From: Megasphaera sp. UBA1696
GTDB taxonomy: Bacteria > Bacillota > Negativicutes > Veillonellales > Megasphaeraceae
Assembly (NCBI GenBank): GCA_002319965.1
Contig: DCJQ01000010.1
Location: 14,924 to 78,923, forward strand
Direction of reading: 5' to 3'
DNA length: 64,000 nucleotides
Shown one piece after another: positions 24,779 through 32,490 of the stretch. Every line of letters begins with the position of its first letter. Position 1 is the first letter of the stretch. The position numbers and the translations under genes are program-made. Below the pieces are notes generated by a model. It was not told the origin of the DNA. It made no database searches and saw nothing but the letters and a program-made list of their open reading frames with translations.

Positions 24779-25198
24779 ATGAAAAAAGTTTGGAAGCGCT
24801 TTGGAATCGTCGCAGTCATGGTAGCCCTTACAGGGGCTCTTGCCGGCTGTGGCGGTAAAGATAATGTAGGTGTTGTCGATATGTCGCGCATACAGAAAGA
24901 AGCGCCCCTTGTTCAGCAATATAAGCAGAAGACGGAAGATAAGCAGAAGGCTATCGATAAAGAACTGCAGGATGCCAAACAGACCATGTCTGCTGAAGAT
25001 TTTCAGAAAAAGCAGCAGCAGGCTCAGCAGGAACTCAATATTTTCGGCGCCAGCATGCAGCGTCAATTCATGTCGGATCTCGAAAGCCGGTTAGGTGATA
25101 TCGCTAAGGATAAAAACGTCGGCATCATTGTCATGAAAGAAGCCGTTCCTTCCGGCGGTATCGATGTTACCGATGATCTTATTGCCAAAATGCAGTAA
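24779..25198 (+). CDS. OmpH/Skp-family protein, predicted lipoprotein, paralogue 3
   Basis: A 139-residue protein with a lipoprotein signal peptide: KRFGIVAVMVALTGALAGC, where the lipobox LAGC places the lipidated cysteine at residue 23. The mature part starts with NVGVVDMSRIQKEAPLVQQY, continues as a coiled coil rich in K and Q, and ends NVGIIVMKEAVPSGGIDVTDDLIAKMQ, the standard OmpH end. Start ATG at 24779 is chosen because AGGAGG lies 9 bases upstream and the signal peptide begins there; an upstream in-frame ATG at 24737 is within the preceding gene. A lipid anchor would tie this chaperone to a membrane, unlike paralogue 1. It lies 17 bp before lpxD. Confidence 0.85.
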   Translation: MKKVWKRFGIVAVMVALTGALAGCGGKDNVGVVDMSRIQKEAPLVQQYKQKTEDKQKAIDKELQDAKQTMSAEDFQKKQQQAQQELNIFGASMQRQFMSDLESRLGDIAKDKNVGIIVMKEAVPSGGIDVTDDLIAKMQ

Positions 25199-25215
25199 AA
25201 AAGGGGTTGTATATA

Positions 25216-26247
25216 GTGAATAAAACAGTACAGGAATTAGCAGTATTGCTGGGCGGGACGGTTATCGGCAACGGTGATGCCCTCATTGGTGACGTAAAAA
25301 GCTTGGAAGAAGCAGGTCAAAACGATATTACCTTTGCCGTCGACCCGTATACGGAATATTTGCCGCAGGTCCATGCCGGTGCCGTCATTGTCGACAAAGA
25401 AGTACCGGCCGGCGATAATACACTGGTTATCGTAGAAAATCCCCGTTTGGCTTTTTCGCAGCTCCTGGTCTTGTTTCACCCCCGTCAGTCGATTACGCCC
25501 GGTATTCATCCGACGGCCATCGTTGATGAGTCTGCCGTCATCGGGGAAGATGTCTCGATCATGCCTTATGCCGTCATCGGCAAAAATGTTGAAATCGGTA
25601 ACGGCTCTGTAATTTATCCCTATGTCTTTTTAGGCGACCATGTCAAAATCGGTGAAGGCTCAGTCCTCTATCCCGGTGCCGTCATCCACGAACACTGTGT
25701 CCTCGGCAAAAATGCCGTCATCCGAGCCCATGCCGTCATCGGCGGCGAAGGCTTTGGCTTTGCCACGGAAAAAGGGAAGCATACCCGCATTCCGCAGATC
25801 GGAAACGTCATCCTCGGTGACGATGTTGAAATTGGAGCCTGCACCTGCCTGGACAATGCGACCCTGGGGGCGACGAAGGTTGGCAGAGGTACTAAAATCG
25901 ATAACTTGGTCCACCTGGGCCACAACGTTGAAATCGGTGAAGATTGCTTCATCATTGCCCAGTCCGGCATTGCCGGCAGTACCAAGGCCGGCAATCACGT
26001 TATCTTTGCCGGACAGACGGGCTGTACGGGCCACGTTACGATTGGCGACAACGCTGTCTTTGCCGGTAAGTCAGGCATTATCGGCAATATCAAAGGCAAT
26101 CAGACCTATGCCGGGTTCCCCGCACGGCCTCACATGGAATGGAGCCGCACTCAGGTATTTTTGAAGCATTTACCGGAAATGGCCAAGACCATCAAGGATC
26201 TGCAGAAAAAGATTGCCCAGTTAGAAAAGAAATTAGAAGAGCAGTAA
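25216..26247 (+). CDS. lpxD: UDP-3-O-acylglucosamine N-acyltransferase
   Basis: Adds the second, amide-linked acyl chain to UDP-acylglucosamine in lipid A synthesis (cytoplasmic side). It has 343 residues: an N-terminal uridine-binding domain (TVQELAVLLGG, SLEEAGQNDITF), then a left-handed beta helix of hexapeptide repeats (from about residue 100 to 310), with the catalytic-histidine segment NLVHLGHNVEIGE, and a C-terminal helix. The start is taken as GTG at 25216, 9 bases after AAGGGG; an in-frame TTG at 25207 is too close to that site. The gene follows the skp-like genes, the order seen in many Gram-negative bacteria. lpxA, lpxB, lpxC and fabZ do not follow here. Confidence 0.95.
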   Translation: MNKTVQELAVLLGGTVIGNGDALIGDVKSLEEAGQNDITFAVDPYTEYLPQVHAGAVIVDKEVPAGDNTLVIVENPRLAFSQLLVLFHPRQSITPGIHPTAIVDESAVIGEDVSIMPYAVIGKNVEIGNGSVIYPYVFLGDHVKIGEGSVLYPGAVIHEHCVLGKNAVIRAHAVIGGEGFGFATEKGKHTRIPQIGNVILGDDVEIGACTCLDNATLGATKVGRGTKIDNLVHLGHNVEIGEDCFIIAQSGIAGSTKAGNHVIFAGQTGCTGHVTIGDNAVFAGKSGIIGNIKGNQTYAGFPARPHMEWSRTQVFLKHLPEMAKTIKDLQKKIAQLEKKLEEQ

Positions 26248-26259
26248 GAGGACAGGCTT

Positions 26260-27174
26260 ATGTACACCTTCATGAAATGTCTGAGCTGGATTATCTGCCA
26301 TCTTCCTGACGGCTGCTGCCGCAGCCTGGGCATTTTTTTAGGTTCTTTTTTCTGGACTTTTGTCCCGAAAAAACGAAAAGTATTGGCTCAGGAGCAAATT
26401 TTGAAATGCGGCATTACTGACGATCCGAAAGAGGCTATGGCTATTGCCAAAGCCAGTACCCTTCGTTTTGGTCCGATGATCATAGAAGTCTTACGGTATC
26501 CGGTCTATACGAAAGAAACGCTCGATGAGAAAGTCTCCTTTGCCGGCCGTGAGCATTTAGAAGCGCTCAAGGAAAGCGGTGACGGAGCCATTATCATGGC
26601 CTCCCATGCCGGAAACTGGGAACTCCTCGGGGCAGTCCTTGCCATGAACGGCTATCCCCTCATTTCCGTAGCTCAGGAGCAAGACAGTCATAGTGCCGAT
26701 AAATTCATCAACGAATATCGGGCCATGATGAAGCAGCACGTTACCTATAAGACCGGCATTCGCGATATGGTGAGGCTCCTCCGGGACGGTCACTATATCG
26801 GCCTGCTCATGGATCAGGACCCGGGATATACAGGTATCATGGTTAAATTCTTTGGCCGCGATACGCTGACGGCTGACGGTCCGGCCAAAATGTCCGGTAT
26901 CGCCAACTATCCCATCGTACCTATCTTTATCCGGGAAGATCGGCCGTACCATCACGTCGTTGAAGTACAGCCGCCGCTGCGCCCTTATACGGCAGATCAC
27001 AAGCTTTCGAAAGAAGAAAAAGAGCGGATCATGTACGAAACGACACAGGAACTCAATGACCGTTTAGAAGCCCATATCCGTCAATATCCGGAAGACTGGT
27101 TCTGGCTGCACAATCGCTGGAAATGGACAAAACGTTATAAAGAAAAGCGCGCTAAAAAGGAAGCTGCCCAATAG
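26260..27174 (+). CDS. LpxL/HtrB-family lysophospholipid acyltransferase (lipid A late acyltransferase)
   Basis: An inner-membrane-associated acyltransferase of the LpxL/LpxM (HtrB) family, which adds secondary acyl chains to lipid A. Its 304 residues include a hydrophobic N terminus, the catalytic HX4E motif in ASHAGNWELLGAVL near residue 113, and the downstream motif IGLLMDQDPGYTG plus the FFGRD segment that is typical of the family. Whether it is the first or second late acyltransferase cannot be decided. It is 12 bp after lpxD and its stop codon lies inside the terminator stem that ends the cluster. Confidence 0.88.
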   Translation: MYTFMKCLSWIICHLPDGCCRSLGIFLGSFFWTFVPKKRKVLAQEQILKCGITDDPKEAMAIAKASTLRFGPMIIEVLRYPVYTKETLDEKVSFAGREHLEALKESGDGAIIMASHAGNWELLGAVLAMNGYPLISVAQEQDSHSADKFINEYRAMMKQHVTYKTGIRDMVRLLRDGHYIGLLMDQDPGYTGIMVKFFGRDTLTADGPAKMSGIANYPIVPIFIREDRPYHHVVEVQPPLRPYTADHKLSKEEKERIMYETTQELNDRLEAHIRQYPEDWFWLHNRWKWTKRYKEKRAKKEAAQ

Positions 27175-27190
27175 GCAACTTCCTTTTTTT
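27154..27190 (+). terminator. rho-independent terminator ending the outer-membrane cluster
   Basis: Stem AAGGAAGCTGCC / GGCAACTTCCTT with one mismatch, an A run on the left and seven Ts on the right. The stop codon of the acyltransferase gene is in the loop. Confidence 0.88.
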
Positions 27191-27209
27191 CGTGAATATT
27201 GACAGAATG

Positions 27210-27239
27210 ACGACAAATGTCCGGGAAATATGGTATGAT
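27210..27239 (+). promoter_or_regulatory. extended -10 promoter for xpaC-telA
   Basis: TGGTATGAT (27231-27239) matches the extended -10 form, with a weak -35 ACGACA (27210-27215) at 18 bp. A TTGACA at 27199 is too far upstream to pair with it. Confidence 0.5.
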
Positions 27240-27276
27240 TAACAAAAGAGAATCTTTATACGGAGGAGGCAATATT

Positions 27277-27972
27277 ATGCGCGTTCTTATGTTTTTTATA
27301 GCCCTTCTTTGTTTCGTAACGGCAGGGATCCTGGAAATTACCAATATCCCGGGCATTCTTGCTTTAATCGTCGGCCTTGTTGCCCTTCGGTTTGCCTTTC
27401 GGGGAAAGAAGTTCAAGCCTAAAGTCGTCGTTTCCAGCGGCAATGAAGAACTCGACAAACTCAATACGGAGCTTTTTAAACGGGCTGTCGAAGACTTTAA
27501 TACCCTGGAGCGGGAAATGAAAACCTTAAACGATAAGGAGCTGCGTAAGCAGGTCGGCAAGATGCAGGGCATTGCTAAAAACTTTTTGACGTATCTTCAG
27601 AGTCATCCGGAACGAATCAGTTTGGCACGCCGCTTCGTCGATTATTATCAGGATCGGGCTATTTTATTGGTACAAAAATATAAGGAGCTGGAACAGACCG
27701 GTCTTGATGCTGCCGAAGTACAGCAGTCTAAGGTGCAGATCAAGGGCCTGTTGAATAATTTTGATGAAGCCTATGCCGACCAGTTTTCCAAGGTCCTCAA
27801 TGCACAGCTTATGGATCTTGATGCGGAAATGAAGGTCATGAAGGACAATATGGCTGCCGACGGCTTAAAGCCTGAAATTCCCGAAAGCCGAAAAATTCCG
27901 GAACGCAATAATGATTTGGTCAACTCAATCATTGATTTGACGGATAAATTTTTAAATACAAAACGAAAGTAG
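27277..27972 (+). CDS. xpaC: XpaC-family membrane protein (5-bromo-4-chloroindolyl phosphate hydrolysis family)
   Basis: A 231-residue protein with two adjacent hydrophobic segments (residues 3-20 and 24-42), then a cytoplasmic helical domain ending in NDLVNSIIDLTDKFLNTKRK, the pattern of the XpaC family (Pfam Halogen_Hydrol). The name comes from an old colorimetric phenotype; the molecular function is not established. Pairing with telA, as in Bacillus, supports the call. The start at 27277 has GGAGGAGGC 7 bases upstream; an earlier in-frame ATG at 27217 lies in the promoter region. It is a two-gene operon with telA (9 bp gap). Confidence 0.82.
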   Translation: MRVLMFFIALLCFVTAGILEITNIPGILALIVGLVALRFAFRGKKFKPKVVVSSGNEELDKLNTELFKRAVEDFNTLEREMKTLNDKELRKQVGKMQGIAKNFLTYLQSHPERISLARRFVDYYQDRAILLVQKYKELEQTGLDAAEVQQSKVQIKGLLNNFDEAYADQFSKVLNAQLMDLDAEMKVMKDNMAADGLKPEIPESRKIPERNNDLVNSIIDLTDKFLNTKRK

Positions 27973-27981
27973 GGTGTTATT

Positions 27982-29136
27982 ATGGCGGAGATTAATTTGA
28001 ACGATCTTTTGGATAAAAAACAGTCCGATGAGGGCACTCCCAAAAGCTATGAAAAGAAGGAACTGGTCAATTTTAATCGTCAGGTGGAAACGCTTACAGC
28101 CGAAGAACGGAAACAAGTCGATACCATCAAAGAGTCGATAAACTTGGTCACGGCCAATGCCATTGCCCAATACGGCATTGCGGCTCAAAACAATATCGCG
28201 TCTTTCTCCAACAGCATCTTATCGACTGTAAAGAGCACCGATCAGACGGCAGCCGGTGACCTTCTCAACGACCTGGTAAAGAAAGTTCACGATTTTGAAG
28301 AAGAACAAGATGGCAATAAGGGATTCCTGGCGAATATCCCTGTCGTCGGGTCCTTATTTAAAAAGGTGCCGGCATTGCAGCAGTCTTATTTGACCTTGTC
28401 GGCTCAGATCGACAATATTCAGGCCGGCCTCGACAAGCAGAAGATGGTCCTCATGAAGGACGTGGCTATGTTCGACGGCCTGTACGATAAGAATTTGGAA
28501 TATTTTAAGCAGCTCCAGCTTTACATCCAGGCCGGGGAAGAAAAAATTCAGGAATTGAATGAAACGACGATTCCTCAATTGGAAGCCCAGGCTCAGGCCT
28601 CAGACAACCCGATGGCGACACAGGTGGTCCAGGATTTTAAAAATTCCGTCAGCCGCTTTGAAAAAAAGGTTCATGACCTGAAAATCAGCAAGACCATTGC
28701 CATTCAGACGGCTCCGCAGATCCGGATCATCCAGGACAATGACAAAATCCTCGTCGATCGGATTCAGAGCGCCATTTACAATACGATTCCCCTGTGGAAG
28801 AACCAGATGATCTTGGCCCTCGGCCTTAGTCGGCAGAAGGAAGCCCTCCAGATGCAGCAGGCCGTGTCCAATACGACGAACGATCTCTTAAAGCGCAATG
28901 CGGCCATGCTCAAGCAGAACTCTCATGATACGGCCGTTGAAAATGAACGGGCCATCGTCGACATTGAAACGGTAAAACAGGTCAATGACGATTTGATTGC
29001 TACCATTGAAGATACGCTGCGCATTCAAAGCGAAGGCCGTCAGAAGCGGCAGGCAGCCGAACAGGAATTGCTTCAGATCGAAGACCGGCTGAAAGATGCA
29101 CTCCTTAAAGGGGCCGGACGGAACGATCCCTTATAA
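27982..29136 (+). CDS. telA: toxic anion resistance protein, TelA family
   Basis: A 384-residue, almost entirely helical cytoplasmic protein of the TelA/YaaN family, linked in other bacteria to tellurite resistance and tolerance of cell-envelope-active compounds, with unknown biochemistry. Family traits are DKQEMVLMKDVAMFDGLYDKNLEYFKQL-like sequence near residue 155, IAIQTAPQIRIIQDND and the near-C-terminal stretch with VNDDLIATIEDTLRIQSEG. It follows xpaC by 9 bp. Its stop overlaps the stop of the convergent HAD gene by 6 bp, with no terminator between them. Confidence 0.88.
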   Translation: MAEINLNDLLDKKQSDEGTPKSYEKKELVNFNRQVETLTAEERKQVDTIKESINLVTANAIAQYGIAAQNNIASFSNSILSTVKSTDQTAAGDLLNDLVKKVHDFEEEQDGNKGFLANIPVVGSLFKKVPALQQSYLTLSAQIDNIQAGLDKQKMVLMKDVAMFDGLYDKNLEYFKQLQLYIQAGEEKIQELNETTIPQLEAQAQASDNPMATQVVQDFKNSVSRFEKKVHDLKISKTIAIQTAPQIRIIQDNDKILVDRIQSAIYNTIPLWKNQMILALGLSRQKEALQMQQAVSNTTNDLLKRNAAMLKQNSHDTAVENERAIVDIETVKQVNDDLIATIEDTLRIQSEGRQKRQAAEQELLQIEDRLKDALLKGAGRNDPL

Positions 29137-29892
29137 CCAGCCGAATTTTTTACAGGCCTTTAAAATGCCGCCCTTGTCGTGGTCGTCCGTGATATAGTCG
29201 GCTCGCTCTTTGAGGGCCTCCCGGGCGTTGCCCATGGCGATGGAGAAGAAGGGCTTTTTGAACATGGTGATGTCGTTGAATCCGTCCCCGAATACGACGG
29301 CGTCCTCCGGATTTCCGCCGACGCGGGCCAGCATGCGCAGGATGCCGCGGCGTTTATCCGTCGGTTCGATGAGGTACGTATGGTCGATATATTCCAAGTG
29401 CGGCAGATCGTATGAATCGGGTTCATCGTCTTTTTTCTCCGGCCGGGCGTACATGATTTTATAGACCGTCGTCAACTCGTCGATATCGATGGGGTTGACG
29501 ACGGTTTTCATATAGTTGCGCGGGTCGGCGTGAGGAAAGGTATCATAGGGAGTGTAACGGTGAATCGTATTGTCGGTGACGACGGCCCAGGCAAAGCCGC
29601 GCCGGTCCAATTCGTGCAGCAGGGATTTGCAGTTTTCAAGGGGAAGGCCGGTCATTTCGAACACGTCCCCGTTTAAGGACAAGCTGTTGCCTCCGTCGGC
29701 TACGACGGCCGGAATCCCATAGCGGTCGGCAAAGGACTGAGCATCGTGCTGCAGTCTGCCTGAGGCGATGGACACAAAATGACCGGCCTTCATGAGGCGT
29801 CGCAGGCAATAGAGGCTGTCAGCCGGAATGATGCTTGAAATTCCAAGACCCAGGGTCCCGTCAATGTCAAAGAAAAAGTATTTTTTAGTCAT
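29131..29892 (-). CDS. HAD-superfamily hydrolase, Cof type
   Basis: The only minus-strand protein gene in the window. The 253 residues show all four HAD motifs: FFDIDGTLG near residue 8 (nucleophile aspartate), SIASGR near residue 58, a conserved lysine region in TDKRRGILRML, and VVFGDGFNDITMFK near residue 202. The cap insertion places it among Cof/IIB phosphatases, which dephosphorylate sugar phosphates, pyridoxal phosphate or flavin mononucleotide; the substrate cannot be read. An extended -10 promoter lies upstream on the same strand. It converges on telA, overlapping it by 6 bp. Confidence 0.9.
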   Translation of the reverse strand: MTKKYFFFDIDGTLGLGISSIIPADSLYCLRRLMKAGHFVSIASGRLQHDAQSFADRYGIPAVVADGGNSLSLNGDVFEMTGLPLENCKSLLHELDRRGFAWAVVTDNTIHRYTPYDTFPHADPRNYMKTVVNPIDIDELTTVYKIMYARPEKKDDEPDSYDLPHLEYIDHTYLIEPTDKRRGILRMLARVGGNPEDAVVFGDGFNDITMFKKPFFSIAMGNAREALKERADYITDDHDKGGILKACKKFGWL

Positions 29893-29930
29893 GATCCTAT
29901 CCTTTCTATGCGAAATATACAGGCCTTTTT

Positions 29931-29939
29931 ATTATAGCA
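29931..29939 (-). promoter_or_regulatory. extended -10 promoter for the HAD hydrolase
   Basis: On the minus strand this reads TGCTATAAT, a perfect extended -10. No good -35 accompanies it. It is about 40 bases upstream of the start codon. Confidence 0.6.
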
Positions 29940-30007
29940 TAATTCTTTTTGGCTATCCTAAATGACAGCTAAGCGAATGAATTCATATTCGAAATGATAT
30001 TTTGCCA

Positions 30008-30036
30008 TTGACAGGACAGTCCTTTTTTTACATAAT
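30008..30036 (+). promoter_or_regulatory. sigma-70-type promoter for tkt
   Basis: TTGACA (30008-30013), a 17-bp spacer and CATAAT (30031-30036): eleven of twelve consensus bases, about 55 bases before the transketolase start. Confidence 0.82.
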
Positions 30037-30090
30037 AAAGTGTAAATGTTTATTTATATTTAACGAACCTAAAAAGGAGCGATTTGACTA

Positions 30091-32082
30091 ATGAGCACCA
30101 TTGATACGACTTGTGTAAATGCTATTCGTGTATTGTCGGCGGATGCAATCCAAAAGGCAAATTCCGGCCATCCCGGACTGCCCTTGGGGGCTGCCCCGAT
30201 TGCCTATGAACTTTGGGCAAATCACATGAACCACAATGCGAAAGACCCGAAATGGGCGAACCGGGACCGCTTTATCCTCTCTGCAGGCCACGGCTCGATG
30301 CTGCTGTATTCGCTGCTTCACTTATATGGCTACGGCCTTACCTTGGATGATATTAAGCAGTTCCGTCAAGACGGCTCCTTGACACCGGGTCATCCGGAAT
30401 ATGCCCATACGACCGGTGTTGAAGCTACGACGGGGCCTCTCGGCGCAGGCCTTGGCATGGCTGTCGGCATGGCTATGGCAGAAGCTCATTTGGCTGCTGT
30501 CTTCAATAAACCGGACTATCCCGTCGTCGACCACTACACCTTTGCTCTTTGCGGCGACGGCTGCTTGATGGAAGGTATTTCGTCCGAAGCCCTTTCCCTG
30601 GCCGGAACCCTTGGCCTGTCCAAGCTGGTTATTCTTTATGACAGCAACAGCATTTCCATTGAAGGCAGTACGGATTTGGCCTTCACGGAAAATGTCCAAG
30701 CCCGTATGGCCGCTTTCGGCTTCCAGACTATCACCGTCGAAGACGGTACGGACATGGATGCTATCGGCAAAGCTATCGAAGAAGCAAAAGCCGATAAAGA
30801 ACATCCGTCGTTCATTACCATTAAGACCCAGATCGGTTACGGCTGCCCGGCTAAACAGGGTTCTGCCGATGCTCATGGCTCGCCTCTCGGCGAAGAAAAC
30901 GTCGTCGCTATGAAGAAAAACCTCAACTGGCCGAAGCCGGAAGAAACCTTCTACGTTCCCGACGAAGTTTACACTCATTATGAAGAACTGAGCCGGAAAG
31001 CCGCTGCTGCCGAAAAAGATTGGCAGAAACTGTTCGACGCTTACGTTGCGGCCTTCCCGGACATGAAGGCCAAATGGGATGCTTTCCATTCCGATATTGA
31101 TGCAGAAGCCCTCTTAAACGATGAAGATTTCTGGGCTTATGAAGATAAACCGCAGGCAACGCGCAGCCTGTCCGGTACAATGATCAACCGTTTAAAAGAC
31201 CGCATTCCGCAGCTCTTTGGCGGCAGTGCTGACCTGGCTCCGTCGAACAAGACGGAAATGAAGGGCGAAGGCTCTTTTGGCAAAGCTGATTACAGCGGCC
31301 GCAACATCCACTTCGGCGTCCGCGAACTGGCCATGGGCGCTATGACCAATGGCTTGGCCCTTCACGGCGGTGTCCGCCCCTATGCCGGCACCTTTTTCGT
31401 ATTCAGCGATTACATGAAACCGATGATCCGCTTGGCAGCTCTGATGGGACTTCCGACGACGTACGTTCTGACCCATGACAGCATTGGTGTCGGCGAAGAT
31501 GGCCCGACTCATGAACCGATTGAACAGTTGGCTATGCTGCGTTCCATTCCGAACGTCAATGTCTTCCGTCCGGCCGATGCTACGGAAACGGCTGCCGGTT
31601 GGTACTTAGCCGTTACCAGCCAGAAAACGCCGACGGCCTTGGTCCTCACGCGTCAGAACCTGCCGCAGCTTGCCGGCAGCAGTAAAGATGCCTTGAAAGG
31701 TGCTTACGTTATTGCCGACGCTTCGAAAGCCGTTCCCGATGCCATCATCATGGCCAGCGGCTCTGAAGTTGAATTGGCCGTCAACGCTAAAGCAGAATTG
31801 GCGAAGAACGGTATCGACGTCCGCGTCGTCAGCATGCCGTGCCTCGAACTCTTCGAACAACAGGATGAAGCCTATAAAGAACAGGTTCTCCCGAAAGCCG
31901 TACGGGCCCGCGTCGCAGTAGAAGCCGCTTCCGATTTCGGTTGGGGCAAATACGTCGGCCTCGACGGTGCAACCGTATCCATGAAGTCCTTCGGTGCTTC
32001 GGCTCCGGCAGGCACGCTGTTCAAAAAATTCGGCTTCACGACAGAAAATGTTGTTGAAACGGTTAAGAAAGTTGTGAAATAA
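30091..32082 (+). CDS. tkt: transketolase
   Basis: Thiamine-diphosphate enzyme of the pentose phosphate pathway, moving two-carbon units between sugar phosphates. The full-length 663-residue protein starts with the typical IRVLSADAIQKANSGHPGLPLGAAPIAY. The thiamine-diphosphate motif is at about residues 150-185 (CGDGCLMEGISSEALSLAG, with YDSNSISIEG), the second-domain motif at DSIGVGEDGPTHEPIEQL near residue 465, and the C-terminal domain begins near IADASKAVPD. It is monocistronic: a strong promoter lies upstream, and a double hairpin and the 6S RNA gene lie downstream. The ribosome-binding site AAGGAGCG precedes the ATG. Confidence 0.97.
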   Translation: MSTIDTTCVNAIRVLSADAIQKANSGHPGLPLGAAPIAYELWANHMNHNAKDPKWANRDRFILSAGHGSMLLYSLLHLYGYGLTLDDIKQFRQDGSLTPGHPEYAHTTGVEATTGPLGAGLGMAVGMAMAEAHLAAVFNKPDYPVVDHYTFALCGDGCLMEGISSEALSLAGTLGLSKLVILYDSNSISIEGSTDLAFTENVQARMAAFGFQTITVEDGTDMDAIGKAIEEAKADKEHPSFITIKTQIGYGCPAKQGSADAHGSPLGEENVVAMKKNLNWPKPEETFYVPDEVYTHYEELSRKAAAAEKDWQKLFDAYVAAFPDMKAKWDAFHSDIDAEALLNDEDFWAYEDKPQATRSLSGTMINRLKDRIPQLFGGSADLAPSNKTEMKGEGSFGKADYSGRNIHFGVRELAMGAMTNGLALHGGVRPYAGTFFVFSDYMKPMIRLAALMGLPTTYVLTHDSIGVGEDGPTHEPIEQLAMLRSIPNVNVFRPADATETAAGWYLAVTSQKTPTALVLTRQNLPQLAGSSKDALKGAYVIADASKAVPDAIIMASGSEVELAVNAKAELAKNGIDVRVVSMPCLELFEQQDEAYKEQVLPKAVRARVAVEAASDFGWGKYVGLDGATVSMKSFGASAPAGTLFKKFGFTTENVVETVKKVVK

Positions 32083-32144
32083 AACCGATATTCTCGGTGT
32101 CATACGGTCTGCGGCAGGTCTTTCGGTGACCTGCCAACGTCTCG

Positions 32145-32180
32145 AAAAGGGGGATGCTGCATGGGCGGCAGCCCCTTTTC
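32145..32180 (+). terminator. terminator after tkt
   Basis: Outer stem AAAAGGGG (32145-32152) / CCCCTTTT (32172-32179) around an inner TGCTGC / GCGGCA hairpin. A separate upstream hairpin GGCAGGTC (32113-32120) / GACCTGCC (32128-32135) adds to the structure. The T run is short. Confidence 0.65.
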
Positions 32181-32193
32181 CCATTGTCAAGGC

Positions 32194-32222
32194 TTGATTT
32201 TTCTTGAGTATTTTATTATACT
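32194..32222 (+). promoter_or_regulatory. sigma-70-type promoter for 6S RNA
   Basis: TTGATT (32194-32199), a 17-bp spacer and TATACT (32217-32222). The predicted start, about 32229, is just before the 5' arm of the RNA closing stem. Confidence 0.7.
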
Positions 32223-32228
32223 ATGTAC

Positions 32229-32417
32229 AAGAAGAAACCCTACTGTGTACGTAAATGGTCTCGATGTTTTGAACCAACACTTTTTACATTGGGAGTTCGG
32301 TCTCTATATTGCGAGGCAATGCCTTCACTGGACTGTCGACCCATATAGGAGGACACCCACCTGCTTAGGCAGGCTCAAAACTCGGTTTATAAACGGCATG
32401 GTGGGGCTCTTTTCTTG
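32229..32417 (+). ncRNA. ssrS: 6S RNA
   Basis: 6S RNA mimics an open promoter and sequesters housekeeping RNA polymerase. The two ends form a long closing stem: CCCTACTGTG (32238-32247) pairs over ten positions with CATGGTGGGG (32397-32406), and the flanking AAGAAA pairs with TTTCTT (32411-32416). Inside are segments I recognise from clostridial 6S RNAs: TTGAACCAACACTT, ACATTGGGAGTTC, GGACACCCACCTG followed by a CCTGC-TTA-GGCAGG hairpin and TCAAAACTC. A good promoter ends at 32222 and a hairpin follows at 32440. The location just upstream of rarA is also usual for Firmicute 6S RNA. The ends are estimated to within about 10 bases. A 95-codon frame across it is not a gene. Confidence 0.82.
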
Positions 32418-32439
32418 TTCACGAATGTATGTATTTTTC

Positions 32440-32470
32440 CGCCGCTAAGAACCTCTTGGCGGCGTTCTAT
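32440..32470 (+). terminator. hairpin between 6S RNA and rarA, probable terminator
   Basis: An eleven-base-pair stem (32440-32450 with 32454-32464, one G-T pair) with an ACC loop, followed by a T-rich stretch. It probably ends 6S RNA precursors while allowing some read-through to rarA. Confidence 0.6.
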
Positions 32471-32490
32471 TTAGTCTGGAGAGCAAACAA

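Noticed and set aside
27199..27204. TTGACA as -35 of the xpaC promoter
   Set aside because: It is 29 bases from the TATGAT box, too far; the extended -10 explains the promoter better.
32161..32448. Plus-strand open frame of 95 codons before rarA
   Set aside because: It overlaps the tkt terminator, the 6S RNA promoter and the 6S RNA itself, and has no ribosome-binding site.
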